From: Bryoerythrophyllum caledonicum
Lineage: Eukaryota > Streptophyta > Bryopsida > Pottiales > Pottiaceae
Assembly: GCA_963971425.1 (NCBI GenBank)
Contig: OZ020526.1
Location: 18,443,173 to 18,507,172, forward strand
Length of the DNA stretch: 64,000 bases
Direction of reading: 5' to 3'
Both the position numbers and the translations under genes were made by a program. Within the stretch, counting starts at the first letter, position 1; every line of letters begins with the position of its first letter. A model generated the notes under the pieces. The model ran no database searches and had not been told where the DNA came from. It was given only the letters and a program-made list of their open reading frames with translations. Shown here piece after piece: positions 1-16,300 of the stretch.

Positions 1-2810
1 GTAAACCCACAGCTTGTTTTCCTCTCTCCTCTCACAGTCTAACTAACCATCCCCGAGGTTTCCAAGCGGACTGTGAACCAGAAAAAACTAACGTCTATCT
101 ACTACATCCACCCTAAACCCTTAAAACTAGTGAGAAATCTGGAGCAAGAAGCGCACTTACCCAGCGCATATGGACGAGAAAAACATGCACCCTCTGCGCA
201 ATCTGGCACATCAACGTCAGCTCCGGTGCACACCAGCGTCAGCTCCACCGCTGCTCCACAAACTACGCCCACAAGAATTGATTCATTCGCGAGCCCAGAT
301 CTTACATCTTCTAGCCTTCTACTGCAAGCCCTAAGCCGAGATAATTAGCGCGATACCTCCGGCCAGCAATCCGCAACCTAAACACAAGGCTTTTACAATG
401 AAAGCTGAAAGCTTGCAAATTCGTAGAGAGGTGATACTTACAATGATACCCGAAACGCTCATCTAGGACACGGTCCGCTGCTGCGCAGCTGAAATCGAGA
501 GCCTTGACGCACACCCTGACTTCATCTCCAAATCTGCAGCGGTAATGTGTCGCTAGGCTTAGGGGCGTCCACCTCTCTTCCGCGATCGCACAACCGCCTC
601 GCCAACGCCTGCAACGACGCAACACCCTACAGCGCACATGCGAACTCCAGACGTGGTCGCCAAATCTCGCAACACCCTAAACCCTCTTCGCCGAGCACAT
701 GTCCACAGCTGCACACGCGAAGAATGAGAGATCCAAAGCAGGAATGGGCCAGCCAGGTCCCCCTCGAATTTCGCACAAACCGATTAACTTCCACGCCACG
801 CGTCTTCCCGCCACACGTTCAATTCAATGCGCCGTTGTTGACCATTAACTCCCATCTAAGATCTACTCAACGGCCACGATTACCTGAGGTACACAAAATA
901 GACGGTTCTCATTCATCGGGCTGGTTTACAAAGGGCTGCGGAAAAATATACTTCGAGGTATATTTTTTTTGCCCAAAAGTGAGTAACCCTAGCTGACTTT
1001 CACCCTGTAGGAAAATCTATCCAACCCTAATATGGTTATAGGCATTCAGGGTGGTAGAACTTTGGAATGCACTTGTGTGGGGCCTAAATGGTGAGAATCA
1101 ACACTAAATCTCACATGTGGTCTAACAACACTAAATCTTTTACATGTAACCTAAACTAATACATAAACACAACCCTAATAAGGCCTCGGTTTGGGTTTAG
1201 GTCTGGTTATTGCTTTATGAGCTAACTTCACCTTGGACCTTCTAAACATGTGATTCCGGATAAGATTAATTTGTGATGGTACAAAACATAAGTAAAATCT
1301 TCCCTTTAGCAAATAAGTTTACTTATACTTAGACATGTTGATGGCTAGACACAAACATAAAATGATGGACAAAAGTGGTTATAATGTTTCAAGTTGTGTC
1401 GCTTATTTTCTTCAGCAGCCTATAATATTGGGCTATGAAAGCTAACGTTTGGAACAAAGGAATTGGATCCAAATGGAACAAGAAATGTGACTTTCGTTAA
1501 AGACAACAAATTGATACAATTTTGGCCCTACAATTTTGGCTACTACAAAGTAGATTTGCCACCCTTGGTCTTCAAATAGCCTACATGCGGCACCGCATGC
1601 TATCTGTAAGAGTAAAGACTACTTCTACATTAATGTTTTTTCACGCCTTTCCACCCTTTCTCACATGTCTTTACTGATGTGAGATATTATTAATCCATGT
1701 ACTAAACAATATAGTTGTCGAAGGCTTAGAAAATAATTTAGATTGGTTTAAATCTCTATTATTAAATCTTATTGGATGAAGAATAAAGTACTATCATACA
1801 ACTCTAAATTTCACATACACCCATCGTTAATAAAATAAGCACATCTTCTTGAAAATATCTTAAATGATTTTTGGCAAGAGGCTTTAGAAGATATAACTCC
1901 AAGAAGCATTTAAACCATGATTATTAAATATAGTCCAATGGAATGGACACAATAAACATTCCTCAAGAAGAACCAATCATTGACATTTGTTGATGGTCAA
2001 TGCGAAGGTAGAAACAAAGATAATGTGCTTGAAGAGGACTAAAAAACTAAAATAAATACTTCCCCGTTTAACATTATTTGTGGATTCCAACAACTCTTAC
2101 GTAGATTCCCAAAATTAAAAACTCCTCATTCCATGAGCGGAGAGAACAAACATCGCACTCATAGGATAAATTTCAAGCGGTTAAATTCATAGTGCACTTG
2201 ATTGGTAAATAATACAAGCCATTGTGATGTCCCTTTACTACATGTAAAAAACAAGTAGTGTGTAATCAACTTAGCTGCCAAGAAGCAACAGTGACTCCTG
2301 CTAATGAAAAAGCATTGTACCACCACTTGCATCAGCCTCCAAGGAGATCTCCCAAAACATAATCTTACCATTTGAATCATCAACATCTTCTAGGGACGCA
2401 CAAGGTTGAGGCTCTGTAGAGATGGCCTGTACATGATCTGCACCCGAAGGCCTTATTAAGAGAGCTTAAAGAAAACAATGTCCAAGTGATCATGTGATCT
2501 ACTACTTCAGAAAAAAGCATAGTCAGATCACTCAACACTCATCCCAGTTTCCCCCTCTATCCATACCACTCTATACATTGATGTGTAAATCCTTAACTGA
2601 CAAAACGAAACTGAACTCACTATACTACATGGGTCTCAGAACTAAAGATGAGAAAGGGTGCTGACTGATTATCAACCCTACAGAAGCTCTTTCAAAAAAC
2701 ACTCGAACAAAAGCCCTGTTATATCAAACAGAACTCTCAAGATTTGGAAGGCGACAAACAGAGGATTCTCTCCAGGAAACTTACCAAATGATTGCCAAGG
2801 CTATGGTGTA
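1..2810. other. Intergenic; no gene recognised
   Basis: The first ~900 bases are GC-richer and contain short open frames on both strands (73-348 +, 311-637 -, 547-996 +). None resembles a known family, and none is flanked by convincing splice sites in a consistent chain. From ~1000 to 2800 the DNA is AT-rich with no coding signal. A promoter or UTR of a gene to the left is possible. Confidence 0.5.
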
Positions 2811-5273
2811 CTACACCGTGTTTAATAGAGGCCACTTGCTTGGTTCTACAGTTGGCACATAGCGACATATGCGGACTTGGTTGACAAGAGATAAGCTACT
2901 GGCCAACACGGAGTCTTTGGAGTCGGAGTCGATGTACTCCGAGCCCTTGTCGTGGAAGTCCGAGATGTCACCGATCAGCTCGAACGTGAGCGCCCGGGTC
3001 GACACCGGGTCTTGGAAGTTGAAGTAGACCGGCATCCCGGGTCTCGCTATTGGCAACATGTATTCCCCAACCGGCATGGGCACCGCAGTCATATCCTGCA
3101 CAGAAACAAACAACAATACAACATGGTAGGTTACTTTTCCATGCTTAATAGGAGGTGTTACATGAGGATATTTGTGGAGTTTGAACAATATACCCCCTCT
3201 ATCGAACAATAAAAATCAGCTCCACATAGTTCTCAACTGATCAAAAATCAGCTCTAAGGAGAGAAATGAGGCTGGTATCTCATGCATACAATTTCTTCTC
3301 AAACAGTACCTGACCTGTTTAGGTTTGCTCAAGGCCGAGACGACTAAAGCTACATAGACTTGAGTTTCGAGACCGCGAAGCTTTGAAGAAGAGTAGACCA
3401 CCGAGCTCCTCTATTCATTTAATAACTATATAGAGTGAGAACGGAGCAGCAAACGAGGAGGTGACTTTGGAGTGACCTAACTAGTTGGATTTGGGTTTAC
3501 AGACCATGAAGCTCGACATAATTGAAGAATAAGACCACGAAGCACTTTCTATTGGTTTCATGGCTATTTAGAATGAGGAGAGAGTAGTAAAAAGAGGAGG
3601 AGACTTTACACATGACTATGATGTGTGGAGGTTTCGAGGTTTCATCTCTTCACAGGTTTACTACATCAGAGCAACAATAGACGTTTAAAGTACATCAACG
3701 ATTGGGTGGTGAGGTAGGGGATCTTACCTGTACAACACTGACACGAATGCAGAGTGTAGCAGGACTAACATTAGACTTGTCTAAACAGCATGCGAGGGTC
3801 TCAACAGTTGCCCGCGCCTCGTTGAAGGCAGAGACGCTGTATTTTGCGGCGTATCTAATAGCAGCCGGCGCATCAAAACGAAACCCTGCAACAGTTGGTG
3901 TCAAGGGAGACACTGTTTGCTCTAATATCCTCTCTCCTGCTTGTGCACGCTCCATCTCAATCTGCACCTGCAAAATCCAAATCAAAACAGGTTTACTCTA
4001 CAATCTCTTGAGATGGAAAAGAACATGTTTACAATCTCAATTCTAAAAATGAGCTCCAGATAAGAGTTACGAAGCCAGAAAGAGTAACTATAAAGATGAA
4101 GACTCGACGTCCATTGTCGGGAAATAGGGGAATCATCCACTTCAAAGTGGTGAGTATAACTCACTCTTAACCTGCTCATTCGTGTTGCAGCCTCAATCAT
4201 GTTCTTCAGCGACATCCTCTCCATGGACGCATCCAGATTGAGGCTATCCTCTTCCAAAAACTGCCTTCCTAACACCAAAATCCCTTTCGCATGGAGGACA
4301 GGAGAACCACACGGTTGCGAAACACTTGGTCTTTCATCAAAACTGAACAGGTCTGGTACTGATTGTGACGCGGACTTCAAGTTGAACTTCGACCATAAAA
4401 GATTCCGAGTCCCCACCTGTTTTTACCTACACAATGTCGACACCAACAGAGGCAATTTTAAGAAAACAACAGAATAGCTCTAACAAAACGTCCTAATGAA
4501 AGCAATAGAAAAGAAAAAAACGAAGTACGATCAAGTGAGTACACAAGCTTGCTTTCAAGGTACTTCATTTCTGTGATTGAAAACTTACAGAGGTGAGCAA
4601 AGTTGCGTAAGGATACTCCGCAAGAGATTTCTGACCCCGCAATATCGACTCAACATCCTTCTGGATTTTTTCGGTGACAGTTACAGCACCCAATCCCAAG
4701 TTCGTGAGCTCCTTCAATGCTACAGCGGCTGCAGACTTCACCCTTGCTTTTCTCCTCTGAGAAGTCAACGATCTTACTGTGTCCAGTAGTACGGCATTGG
4801 CGGCAAGAGAAGGTTCACACCTGTCCCAACATTTCCTCGTCAATAAATGGCAAATAAACCTGTGGTATTTTGAAGACAATTCAAGAATTCGAACACGCTT
4901 TCATCAAAACGGAACCCAAGAATGTGTGACCTTACTTTTTACACAAAATGAGCGTCTCCTTTGTAGGAATACGGGACTTTCTCCTCGGCCCTGGGCGTGA
5001 AACACATGCAGCGCAGGCTGATAATCCACAATCAGAACATAGATGCAACTTCGCATTTCGATCAGGCGACGTTGGTGCATTCTTAATGCTACCCATGTTG
5101 AGAGAAATGTATTGGACACGACAAGTAGGATTTGAGCACGCGAGTTGCTGAACTTCATCATACGACGCACCACTACTGTCAGAGTCCATCAATTCTTGAC
5201 CGATCGCTGCGTACTCTTCATCCTCAGCTACTGATTGTGAGGCCACGGCTAACTGAAATGCCGCATGCCTAAC
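2811..5273 (-). CDS. SAC9-like protein, C-terminal ~448 residues only (5'-truncated or fragment)
   Basis: Five exons on the minus strand: 5273-4936, 4820-4589, 4416-4165, 3967-3728 and 3095-2811, ending in TAG. Boundaries are GT-AG, phases match, and together they give 448 codons plus stop. The protein has Cys pairs (ACSNPTC, LCSDCGLSACAAC, LCKKC), a stretch beginning SQRRKARVKSAAAVALKELT, and a C-terminus (MPVGEYMLPIARPGMPVYF, ending SKWPLLNTV). From memory this resembles the C-terminal part of plant SAC9 phosphoinositide phosphatases, which are about 1600 residues long and act on PtdIns(4,5)P2 at the plasma membrane and endosomes. The first exon starts in phase 0 at an acceptor, not at ATG. 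No compatible upstream exon lies between 5274 and the SEC23 stop at 6380, so the SAC and WW domains are absent. It may be a truncated copy, a transcribed remnant, or a gene broken by rearrangement. Family assignment is by remembered resemblance only. Confidence 0.5.
3350..3620. repeat. Two diverged direct copies (~120 bp) in the last SAC9-like intron
   Basis: Copies at about 3354-3470 and 3486-3615 share the order: GGGTTTACAGACC-like start, GAAGCT, GAAGAATAAGACCAC, then TATTCATTTAATAACTAT-like text, then GAGGAGGTGACTTT. Related text (TTGAGTTTAGAGACCAT, GACTTTACAAG) also occurs in SEC23 intron 5 (about 7030-7140) and PLD intron 9 (about 15650-15775), so this may be a small dispersed family. 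Confidence 0.5.
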
Positions 5274-5399
5274 CTGTTGCAGCTCATGTTTAAGAACGAT
5301 ATCAATGAAACGAAATACTTACCACGCCAAATTATGACCGGACGAATTGAATGGTATATCAAACAAATTCTTACTCTAAACTCAAGTTAAAACTACTTA

Positions 5400-5590
5400 A
5401 GATTACTTATGAAAAAGAACAAGAGGTCATGTTGTACCATGAATCTAAACCATTTCTTCTTTTTGAAATGAGGACCAAAATTTAGAGCTATCTAGAGCAA
5501 TGTAACAATAAAAATGAATAAAGAGGTCAACATTCATGGAATCTTTGCCTCACTTTACGAAAGACCTCATTGAGGAGAAAAAGCTGAATG
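5400..5590. repeat. Dispersed repeat, copy A (related to 13640-13800)
   Basis: Shares GAGGTCATGTTGTACCATGA, then TCTTAACC/TCTAAACC, a TTTAGAGCT block and TCTTTGCCTCAC with copy B at 13640-13800 in PLD intron 5. Both are in the same orientation and of similar length. Class unknown; no terminal repeats seen. Confidence 0.6.
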
Positions 5591-5814
5591 TAAGAAAGTA
5601 ACACTTTATTGATTAAACAACAAACTATACAATTTCATGGCACTATAACCAAAAACTTTTTTTCAAAAGGGGAAAATCTTCAAAAAGACATGTAACTCTC
5701 CAACCCCTCAAAATCTATTGTATTCATAACTCATACCCCATTTTTTTTTACACCAATGAAATTTGAGACCGTATCCATGGGGAATGGGGGACAACAAAAG
5801 CTTCCTCAAGCCTA

Positions 5815-5840
5815 GCCTAAACCCTAAACCCTAAAACCTA
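5815..5840. repeat. Interstitial telomere-like repeat (CCCTAAA)n
   Basis: About three units of the plant telomere heptamer (CTAAACCCTAAACCCTAAAACC). Too short to be a telomere. Such 'telo boxes' are also found in promoters. Confidence 0.7.
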
Positions 5841-6064
5841 CTCCCACTACAAAAAACACATGGACAAAGGATAACCCCTAAAACCTTGAATAATACAAAA
5901 AGGGAAAAATTTCCAACCCCTCCCTTCTTTGATATCTTTGCCCCTAAAAGTTTCATAATAATCAATATAAAAAGACAAGGTCTACACCCCCTCCCTTTCT
6001 AGAGATCTTCATCCCCAAAAGCTTAATAAAAAATATAAAACAGCCTCCCTTTCCTTTCCTAAAG

Positions 6065-6325
6065 AAGAACTCTAGTCACCAGTGGAGGCTCGCATGAATA
6101 GAGTGCCTATTCATTCCACCACTAAGTCGATGCCCACCACTAGAGGCCAGCGTGAATAGAGTGTCTATTTGTTCCACCACCAGACAAATGATTACTTCCC
6201 CCTCTCAAGGGTAGACAAAGAAGAAGAAGACCTCCAGTCACCAGCGGAGGCCAGCGTCAATAGAGTGTCTGTTTGTTCCACCACCAGATAAATGGTTACT
6301 TCCCCCTCTCAAGGGTAAACAACTA
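6065..6325. repeat. Short tandem array of a dispersed unit (GGCCAGCGTGAATAGAGTG...TTCCACCACC)
   Basis: Three successive diverged copies of a unit containing GAGGCCAGCGTGAATAGAGT, TCTATTTGTTCCACCACCA and CTTCCCCCTCTCAAGGGTA. Single related copies lie at about 22990-23060 (same strand) and 51668-51770 (reverse strand), each next to an AAGAAGAAG tract. It looks like a short non-autonomous element whose internal part was tandemly amplified here. Confidence 0.6.
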
Positions 6326-6379
6326 TAAGTAGACCCCCCCCTTTTCTGATATCTTCATCCTTGCACCTTCCTGATATCT

Positions 6380-9834
<3,455 letters not shown>

Positions 9835-10387
9835 CGCAAAACGATCACTCGTGTGCGATCAGCCCCTGCTCCGAAACCTCTGACCTAACCCACCACCTCC
9901 TCCATAACAAGCTCCTTCACCTCCATTAAACAAAACCCAAAAATTATCGCAACGACAACACTCAGACGCTGGCAACCTCAAGATATTTCACGCCAGAAGG
10001 AACCGCATCTCGGAATCTCTACCCAAAAGCTACATCCCTCCCCTGAAATCAACAAAAGCCGTAGACTATGGTTGAAGACCGAGCTCTTCACGCCACCTTT
10101 GTAAACGTGAAGTTTCTCCGATGCTGTACTGTAGTGATTAACTCGTTCGCGGATCGAGGTCATGCATCACAAGTAGAATGATTTCCATGAAGCATCATCA
10201 GAACGCGTTGCAGATCGCGAGGCTGCTCTGAGCGACCTCACAAACCAGAATTTGCACACTAGGGTTGGGTTCGGAGGTCTCGTCGTCTTCTTCTTCTTCT
10301 TCTTCTTCTTCCTACCGACGATCGCAGCTCAGTTTGAGAGATTGCTACCACGCTTGCTTTCTGACGCAGGTCCGATGAATTGAGGAG
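9835..10387. promoter_or_regulatory. Divergent promoter region of SEC23 (-) and phospholipase D (+)
   Basis: 553 bp between the two opposed start codons, so it must hold both 5' UTRs and at least the core promoters. A (TTC)n tract (10283-10312, pyrimidine on the PLD strand) is a typical plant 5' UTR or core-promoter feature. No clear TATA box was identified. Shared regulation is inferred from spacing only. Confidence 0.6.
10283..10312 (+). repeat. (TTC)n pyrimidine tract upstream of PLD
   Basis: About nine TTC units roughly 75-105 bases before the PLD start codon, probably in the 5' UTR or at the promoter. Confidence 0.8.
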
Positions 10388-13300
10388 ATGGCAAACCACC
10401 AACAAGACGACGGCGGAGGAGGCCTCTGGGGTTTAGGCCGCTGGTCCAACGTCTCCTCCTCCTCGTACTCTCCCTCTGCACCATACCCGTGCGCTCCTCC
10501 TCCGTACGCCGCCTCCGCTCCCAGCGCGCCTCCCGCATATCCTCCTCCTGCAGCATCAAGCGAGAGTTCCTTGTACCCTAAAATCGATGCTCCTCCGCCT
10601 CAGTACTCTCCCTCTTCAAGCTACACATCCTGGCCCTCTCGAACCGACTCCCCTTCTTATGTGACGCCTCCTCCGACGAACCCATATGTGACCCCTCCTC
10701 CGACGAACCCATATATGACCCCTCCTCCGACGAGTCCTCATGTGCATCCTTCTCGAGAGAATTCGTCATACTCGCCTTATGTGCCTGTGTATGCGCCGTA
10801 TGCGCCACAATCGCCGCAGGGAGCTGGATATGGTGGCGGTGCTGCTGCTGCTGCTCCGACGTACAACCAGGTTTCGGATCCGACGAGTGTGTATCCGCCT
10901 GTGAACTCGGGAGGCGATGGCGGATGGATGCGCGCCAACACCATGCCTGGTACCACTTACCTTGAGCCTGGCTTCGTGTTTTTCTTGCGGTGGATGTGCA
11001 GGTTGTGATTGTGAGGTCGGTTTTGGAGTGAGAGCTTATGTGAGTGAGATTACCTGCACGTTGTGATGTTGGTCAGTTGTTGATGTTGTGATGTGAGGAG
11101 AGCTTCGTGAGAGATTATGTGAGTGACTTGTTTTTCATGTGATTTTCTTACGTCGAATAAAGTAAGTGTCCGTTGTTCTAACTTGCTCTTTTTTTTTCTT
11201 TTTTTTCTGGTTGCAGTAAGGCCCTATGGACTTACAGATTCAGCACCGCCGCCATATGCACGTACAGATTCAGCACCGCCGCCATATGCACGTACAGAGT
11301 CAGCACCGCCGCCATATGCACGTACAGACTCAGCACCGTCGCCATATTATGCTCGAAGTAATTCAGAGTTCGTGTATCCACAAAGGCCAGGATCCATGGG
11401 CGCACCTGCGCCGTATGCTCGGAGCAACTCAGATTACTTGAACCCGCAGCCCTCACCTTACCTCTCCGGCCCCATACATGGTAGCAACCCAGGTAAATGT
11501 CCAGACACAGATTTTGCTCGTTCGAAGAGCTTGAGGTTCTGGCTCACATGCGTTTGTGTACCACGCTTGAATCCAGTGAGTCTTTTGCATCTGTGTGTTG
11601 TGTTAGAATCAGCTGTCGATCAGTTTTCTGGATTTGTGATATGTGCTAGAATCAGTTGTTGATCAGTAGTTTTCTGCATACGTGTTTTGTGTTAGGAACT
11701 GGGATGATCAGTTTTTGTCAATGAGTGGTTGTCTACACATGTGTATTGTTTCAGGATCAGCACTTGACCTCTCTTTCTTTGCATTTTCAGGGACCACGGC
11801 AACATCCATGATCCCATCATCACCCTCATCCCTGCACGGCCACCTCCTGCACGGCACGCTGGAGGTCTACATCGACAAAGCCACCCGCCTGCCCAACATG
11901 GACGTGTTCTCCCAGAAGCTTTCCGACTTCGCGTCCGGCCTGGCCATCTTCCAGAAGCCCAAGGCCTCCAAGCTCTCTTCGCCCAACGTGCGCATCACGA
12001 GCGACCCCTACGTCACAGTGGTGGTCCAAAAGGCGCGCGTCGCGCGCACCAGGGTGATCAGCAACACCATCAACCCGGAGTGGAGAGAACACTTCTCCAT
12101 TCCTGTAGCTCACTACGCCACCCACCTCGTGTTCACCGTCAAAGACCAGGACGTGCTAGGGACGCAGCACATCGGCGATGTGAAAATCCCTGTCGAGAAG
12201 GTGTTGAATGGAGGCGCGGTCAATGGATGGTTCGATATCCTGGATTCACAGGGGAAGCAGACCAAGCACCAAGCGCAGCTCTGTTTGAGTGCCAGCTACG
12301 TCCCGGTGGAGTCCATCGTCTTCTCCGGCTCACACGCTGTGCCGTGCACCTACTTCCCTTCCAGGATTGGCTGCAGGCTCACTTTGTACCAGGACACGCA
12401 CATCTACGACCACTCGTTGCCGAGTATTCGCCTCGATGGTGGGAAGGTCTATGAGGCGCCAAGGTGTTGGGAGGATCACTGTGCGGCCATCTACGACGCG
12501 CAGCACCTGGTTTACATTGCAGGGTGGTCTGTGTATGATAAAGTGAAGTTGATCCGGGATTATAACCGGAGAATTCCCCCAGGTGGAGACATGACCCTTG
12601 GCGAGCTTCTAAAGATGAAAGCCAGCCAGGGAGTTTGTGTTCGCCTCATGATCTGGGATGACAAAACCTCTCACGACTTTGCTTTTGTCAAGACGGTAAG
12701 AACATCATACATAACTCATAACCAAATAGATTCCTTTCCGCATGACTTACCGTTGAGTTTTTTGGTGAACTTGTTGAGTTTTCTGCATGTCCGTGAAGTG
12801 GAATTGACGTATTGTCTTCGACTGTGAGCAATGTTCCTGGAAGCGAATGAACAAGGAGTGCAGACATTTGAGTAGAATGTTATGACTTCTGTTTTGGAGG
12901 GGTGGATGAAGGTGTGTTCCTTTGTTTTCGAAGCTGTTATTTTTACCTTTCTGGTGTGTTTAGGATGGTGTGATGAGCACTCATGACGAGGAAACGAAGA
13001 ACTACTTCAGAGGCACTGGTGTGCGTTGTGTGCTGGCGTCCAGATACGGTGCCTCCAAGATGAGCTGGTTCAGGCAGAAGGTGTGTATCATTTTCTAGTC
13101 TGTGAAAGCTAAGAAGCTGATGGTTAAGGCTCCCATAACATGAAACACATCCTTCAATGCTTAGAGGGGGTATTTGAAACAGAATGAATATTTGTACTGC
13201 TTCTTTTGTATGTAGAGTTGACCTCCTGTTTTGTGGTTTGTGATTTTGCAGGTGGTTGGGACTTTGTACACACATCACCAGAAGATGACGATAGTCGACA

Positions 13301-16300
13301 GCGGGCCCTACGACCGGCGGACGGTGACGAGTTTCATCGGCGGCCTTGACCTGACCGCCGGTCGCTGGGACACTCCGTCCCACACACTCTTTTCGTCGTT
13401 GCAGCACGAGCACAAGGGCGACTTCCGCAACAAATCATGGACGGTCAGCTCCTTCTTTATCCACATAATCCCAATAGCAAGTGAAAACCCCTTTTATAAT
13501 ATCATTTTGCAGATAATTGAATTATTTGTAAAGTCAGCCAGAAACCCACTCTTTTGCCTCATAATACTACTCTTTTTCTCACTCTTAATAGCTATTAGAT
13601 TAATGAGCGGTTTCTACACTTAAGTTAGAACTAGTTTTGCTTCCTCTGAGAAGGAAGAAGTAGAGGTCATGTTGTACCATGAGTCTTAACCGCCTCTTTC
13701 CTCTTTGAGCTGATTTAGAGCTTTTGAGGGCTACTGCCAATCGCTTTGAATGAAAGAAAAGGACAAAACTCATGGTATCTTTGCCTCACAAATACCTCTA
13801 GCAAAATCGCTTGTTCATTGCTGCTACTTTTCTGAATCTTTAGTAGAGGCATACGCTCCTTTTCTGACTTTTTTTCAATGTTTTTTTTGTAGTGTGCACC
13901 TGAGAGTGGGGGTCCAAGGGAGCCGTGGCATGACTGGCACTGCAAGATTGAGGGGCATGCAGCTTACGACGTGCTGACAAACTTTGAGCAGCGGTGGAAC
14001 AAAGTGGCCAAGTCGCGTGACGAGTACCAGCTGCTCAACATTGACAGGCGTGAGCATCTTGTGGCTCCCTCCAACAGAGCGCCACTTAGTGGCGACCCTT
14101 CTTTGTTTCTCTCCCAGGAATATGACGCTGAGACTTGGCAAGTACAGGTTAGTTATCCTCTGAACTCGTCTTCTAAAGTAAGCTTACACTCTAATTTCTT
14201 TTATGTCACCTTGTAAACTAACACCAAATCCTCACCAAATCCTGGATGTAATGCATTTCCTACCCTTTTTTATGTCGCCTTCTCTAAGATCACCAAGTTG
14301 TGGATTCATAGCACAACAAGGCTCTCTAATATGTACACTCTAGACTCCTTTATGTCACCTTCTATAATATCACCAAATCCTACTTCCAAAGCTTATCCTT
14401 AAGATTGTGATATCAAGGAAGGTCACAGATATTTTGTTTCTTTACAATAACATCTTGTCAATGGGGATGTGTGAGCCTCAAACTGGTGGTAATACTATAC
14501 AGGCTTTGATTGTAATTGTTGCTTGGAATCTTCTGTGTTGTTACAGATATTCAGGTCCATTGATAGTGGTTCTGTGAAAGGATTCCCAACTACTTTTGAG
14601 GAGGTTACGAAAGAGGTAACACACAAGCATGCCTTGCTTACACTATACTTTTCTCTGTGTGTGTTTAGTTTACACTCTTTGCTAGTCCAATTGACCCATT
14701 TTATTTATTTATTTTCTTTCTGCAATGCAGCATCTTGTGTGGGGCAAGAGTGTAGCTATAGACATCAGCATTCACATGGCGTATGTGAAAGCTATCCGGT
14801 CTGCCCAGCATTTCATTTACATCGAGAACCAATATTTTCTGGGTTCCTCCTACAACTGGCCTGACTACAAGACCGCCGGTAATCTTTTTTGAACCCCTCC
14901 CTCATTTGTTTTTGAGGACAAAAGTGCCTCTGTAAAGCGAAAAATGAAACCTCTAGGAAGGGGCTGAGTTGTAATGAATAGGAGAGTGTTTGTCTTACAA
15001 CATAGGAATGTTTCGTTTTGTTTATCTTTAGAGGTTTGAATGGCCATCTCTCTGTTTCTTTTATTGTCTTTTTCACTCCTATTAGTCCTTGAGGACAAAA
15101 GTGTCTTTCGTCATAAACTTCAAGAAAAGGGGTGGAAAGAAAAAAGGTTCATCTCACAACACAACTCCTGGTAGTTTATAAAAAAAGTTTGCATTTCTAT
15201 CTACAGAGGTTCAAAGTCTCATTTCCATTTTTACTTGGGTTAACCCTATGTGAACAAAAAGTGTCCGTTGTCATAGCTCATTAAACTTCAAACATTTCAC
15301 TAAAAACTATTAGGAATGGGCTGAATGCGGGTTAGACTTCCAACAGAGGTTGGAAACGGCTTTTCTATCTCTTGCGTGGGCACTAATGTTAGTTTCATGG
15401 AGACTCTGTAGCTTCAAACTTCCTGATTGGCTTCTTTCACGGTTGTGGATTTGTGGTGAGCAGGTGCCAACCACCTGATTCCAATGGAGTTGACACTCAA
15501 GATCTGCAGTAAAATAAGAGAGGGCAAGCGCTTTGCAGTGTACGTTGTGATTCCCATGTGGCCTGAAGGCATCCCTGACAGTGGCCCAGTCCAAGAGATT
15601 CTCTACTTCCAGGTTTGTGTTTCCTCAATTTTTTTACTTCTTTCAGGTGAGGCATGAGTTTTGACATATTTTGACAAAAACTAGTTCTAGCTTGAGAGTA
15701 GAAACCACCAAACTCTTTCGAAGAGTGAGGGAAGAGTAGTGAGGTATTTCATGGAAAGTTTGGATGACTTTACAAGTAGCTTCAATATCTTCAAGTAATA
15801 TTGTGGATGCTAGAGATGATGACCATGGAAGTTGAGTATATTTTGGTATGGCAACAGACGCAGACGATGAAGATGATGTACAGATTGGTTGCTGAGACAC
15901 TGAGAGATTGTGGCCTTGTGCACCATCAAAAACCCACAGACTACTTGAATTTCTACTGTCTTGGCAATAGAGAGACAAAGAAACATGGAGAGCCTGAGCC
16001 TAGAAACCCTCCTCCGCCCAATTCAAAGCAGGTAAACCACCTCCTCCAAATGACTTGCACACTCTAACCTTTTTTCTATAATATTACAGAATTAAGGTGG
16101 GTCACAAACATCCTGATAAAAAACACCCCTTTTATTGTGTGTGTTGTCGCAGGGCAAGTCTCAAAGGAACCGGCGGATGATGATATACGTGCACTCGAAG
16201 GGGATGATAGTGGACGACGAGTTTGTGATCTCCGGGTCCGCCAACATCAACCAACGCTCCATGGACGGCTCCCGCGACACGGAGATTGCCATGGGTGGCT

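Larger units (their letters stand above)
5274..6379. other. Gene-free spacer between the SAC9-like fragment and SEC23, made of repeats
   Basis: AT-rich. It carries a dispersed repeat (5400-5590), telomere-like text (5815-5840) and a short tandem repeat (6065-6325). No exon compatible in frame with the SAC9-like exons was found. A tempting donor near 5328 has the wrong phase for the exon beginning at 5273. Confidence 0.6.

Noticed and set aside
547-996. Plus-strand 149-residue frame
   Set aside because: Low-complexity composition, an overlapping open frame on the other strand, and no homologue; not enough to call a gene.
2159-2386. Minus-strand 75-residue frame, briefly considered as a retrotransposon fragment
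   Set aside because: No conserved reverse transcriptase or RNase H motif could be read in any frame.
5329-5395. Upstream exon for the SAC9-like gene (frame with NSSGHNLAW, donor near 5328)
   Set aside because: The donor leaves phase 2, while the next exon starts in phase 0; joining gives an immediate stop.
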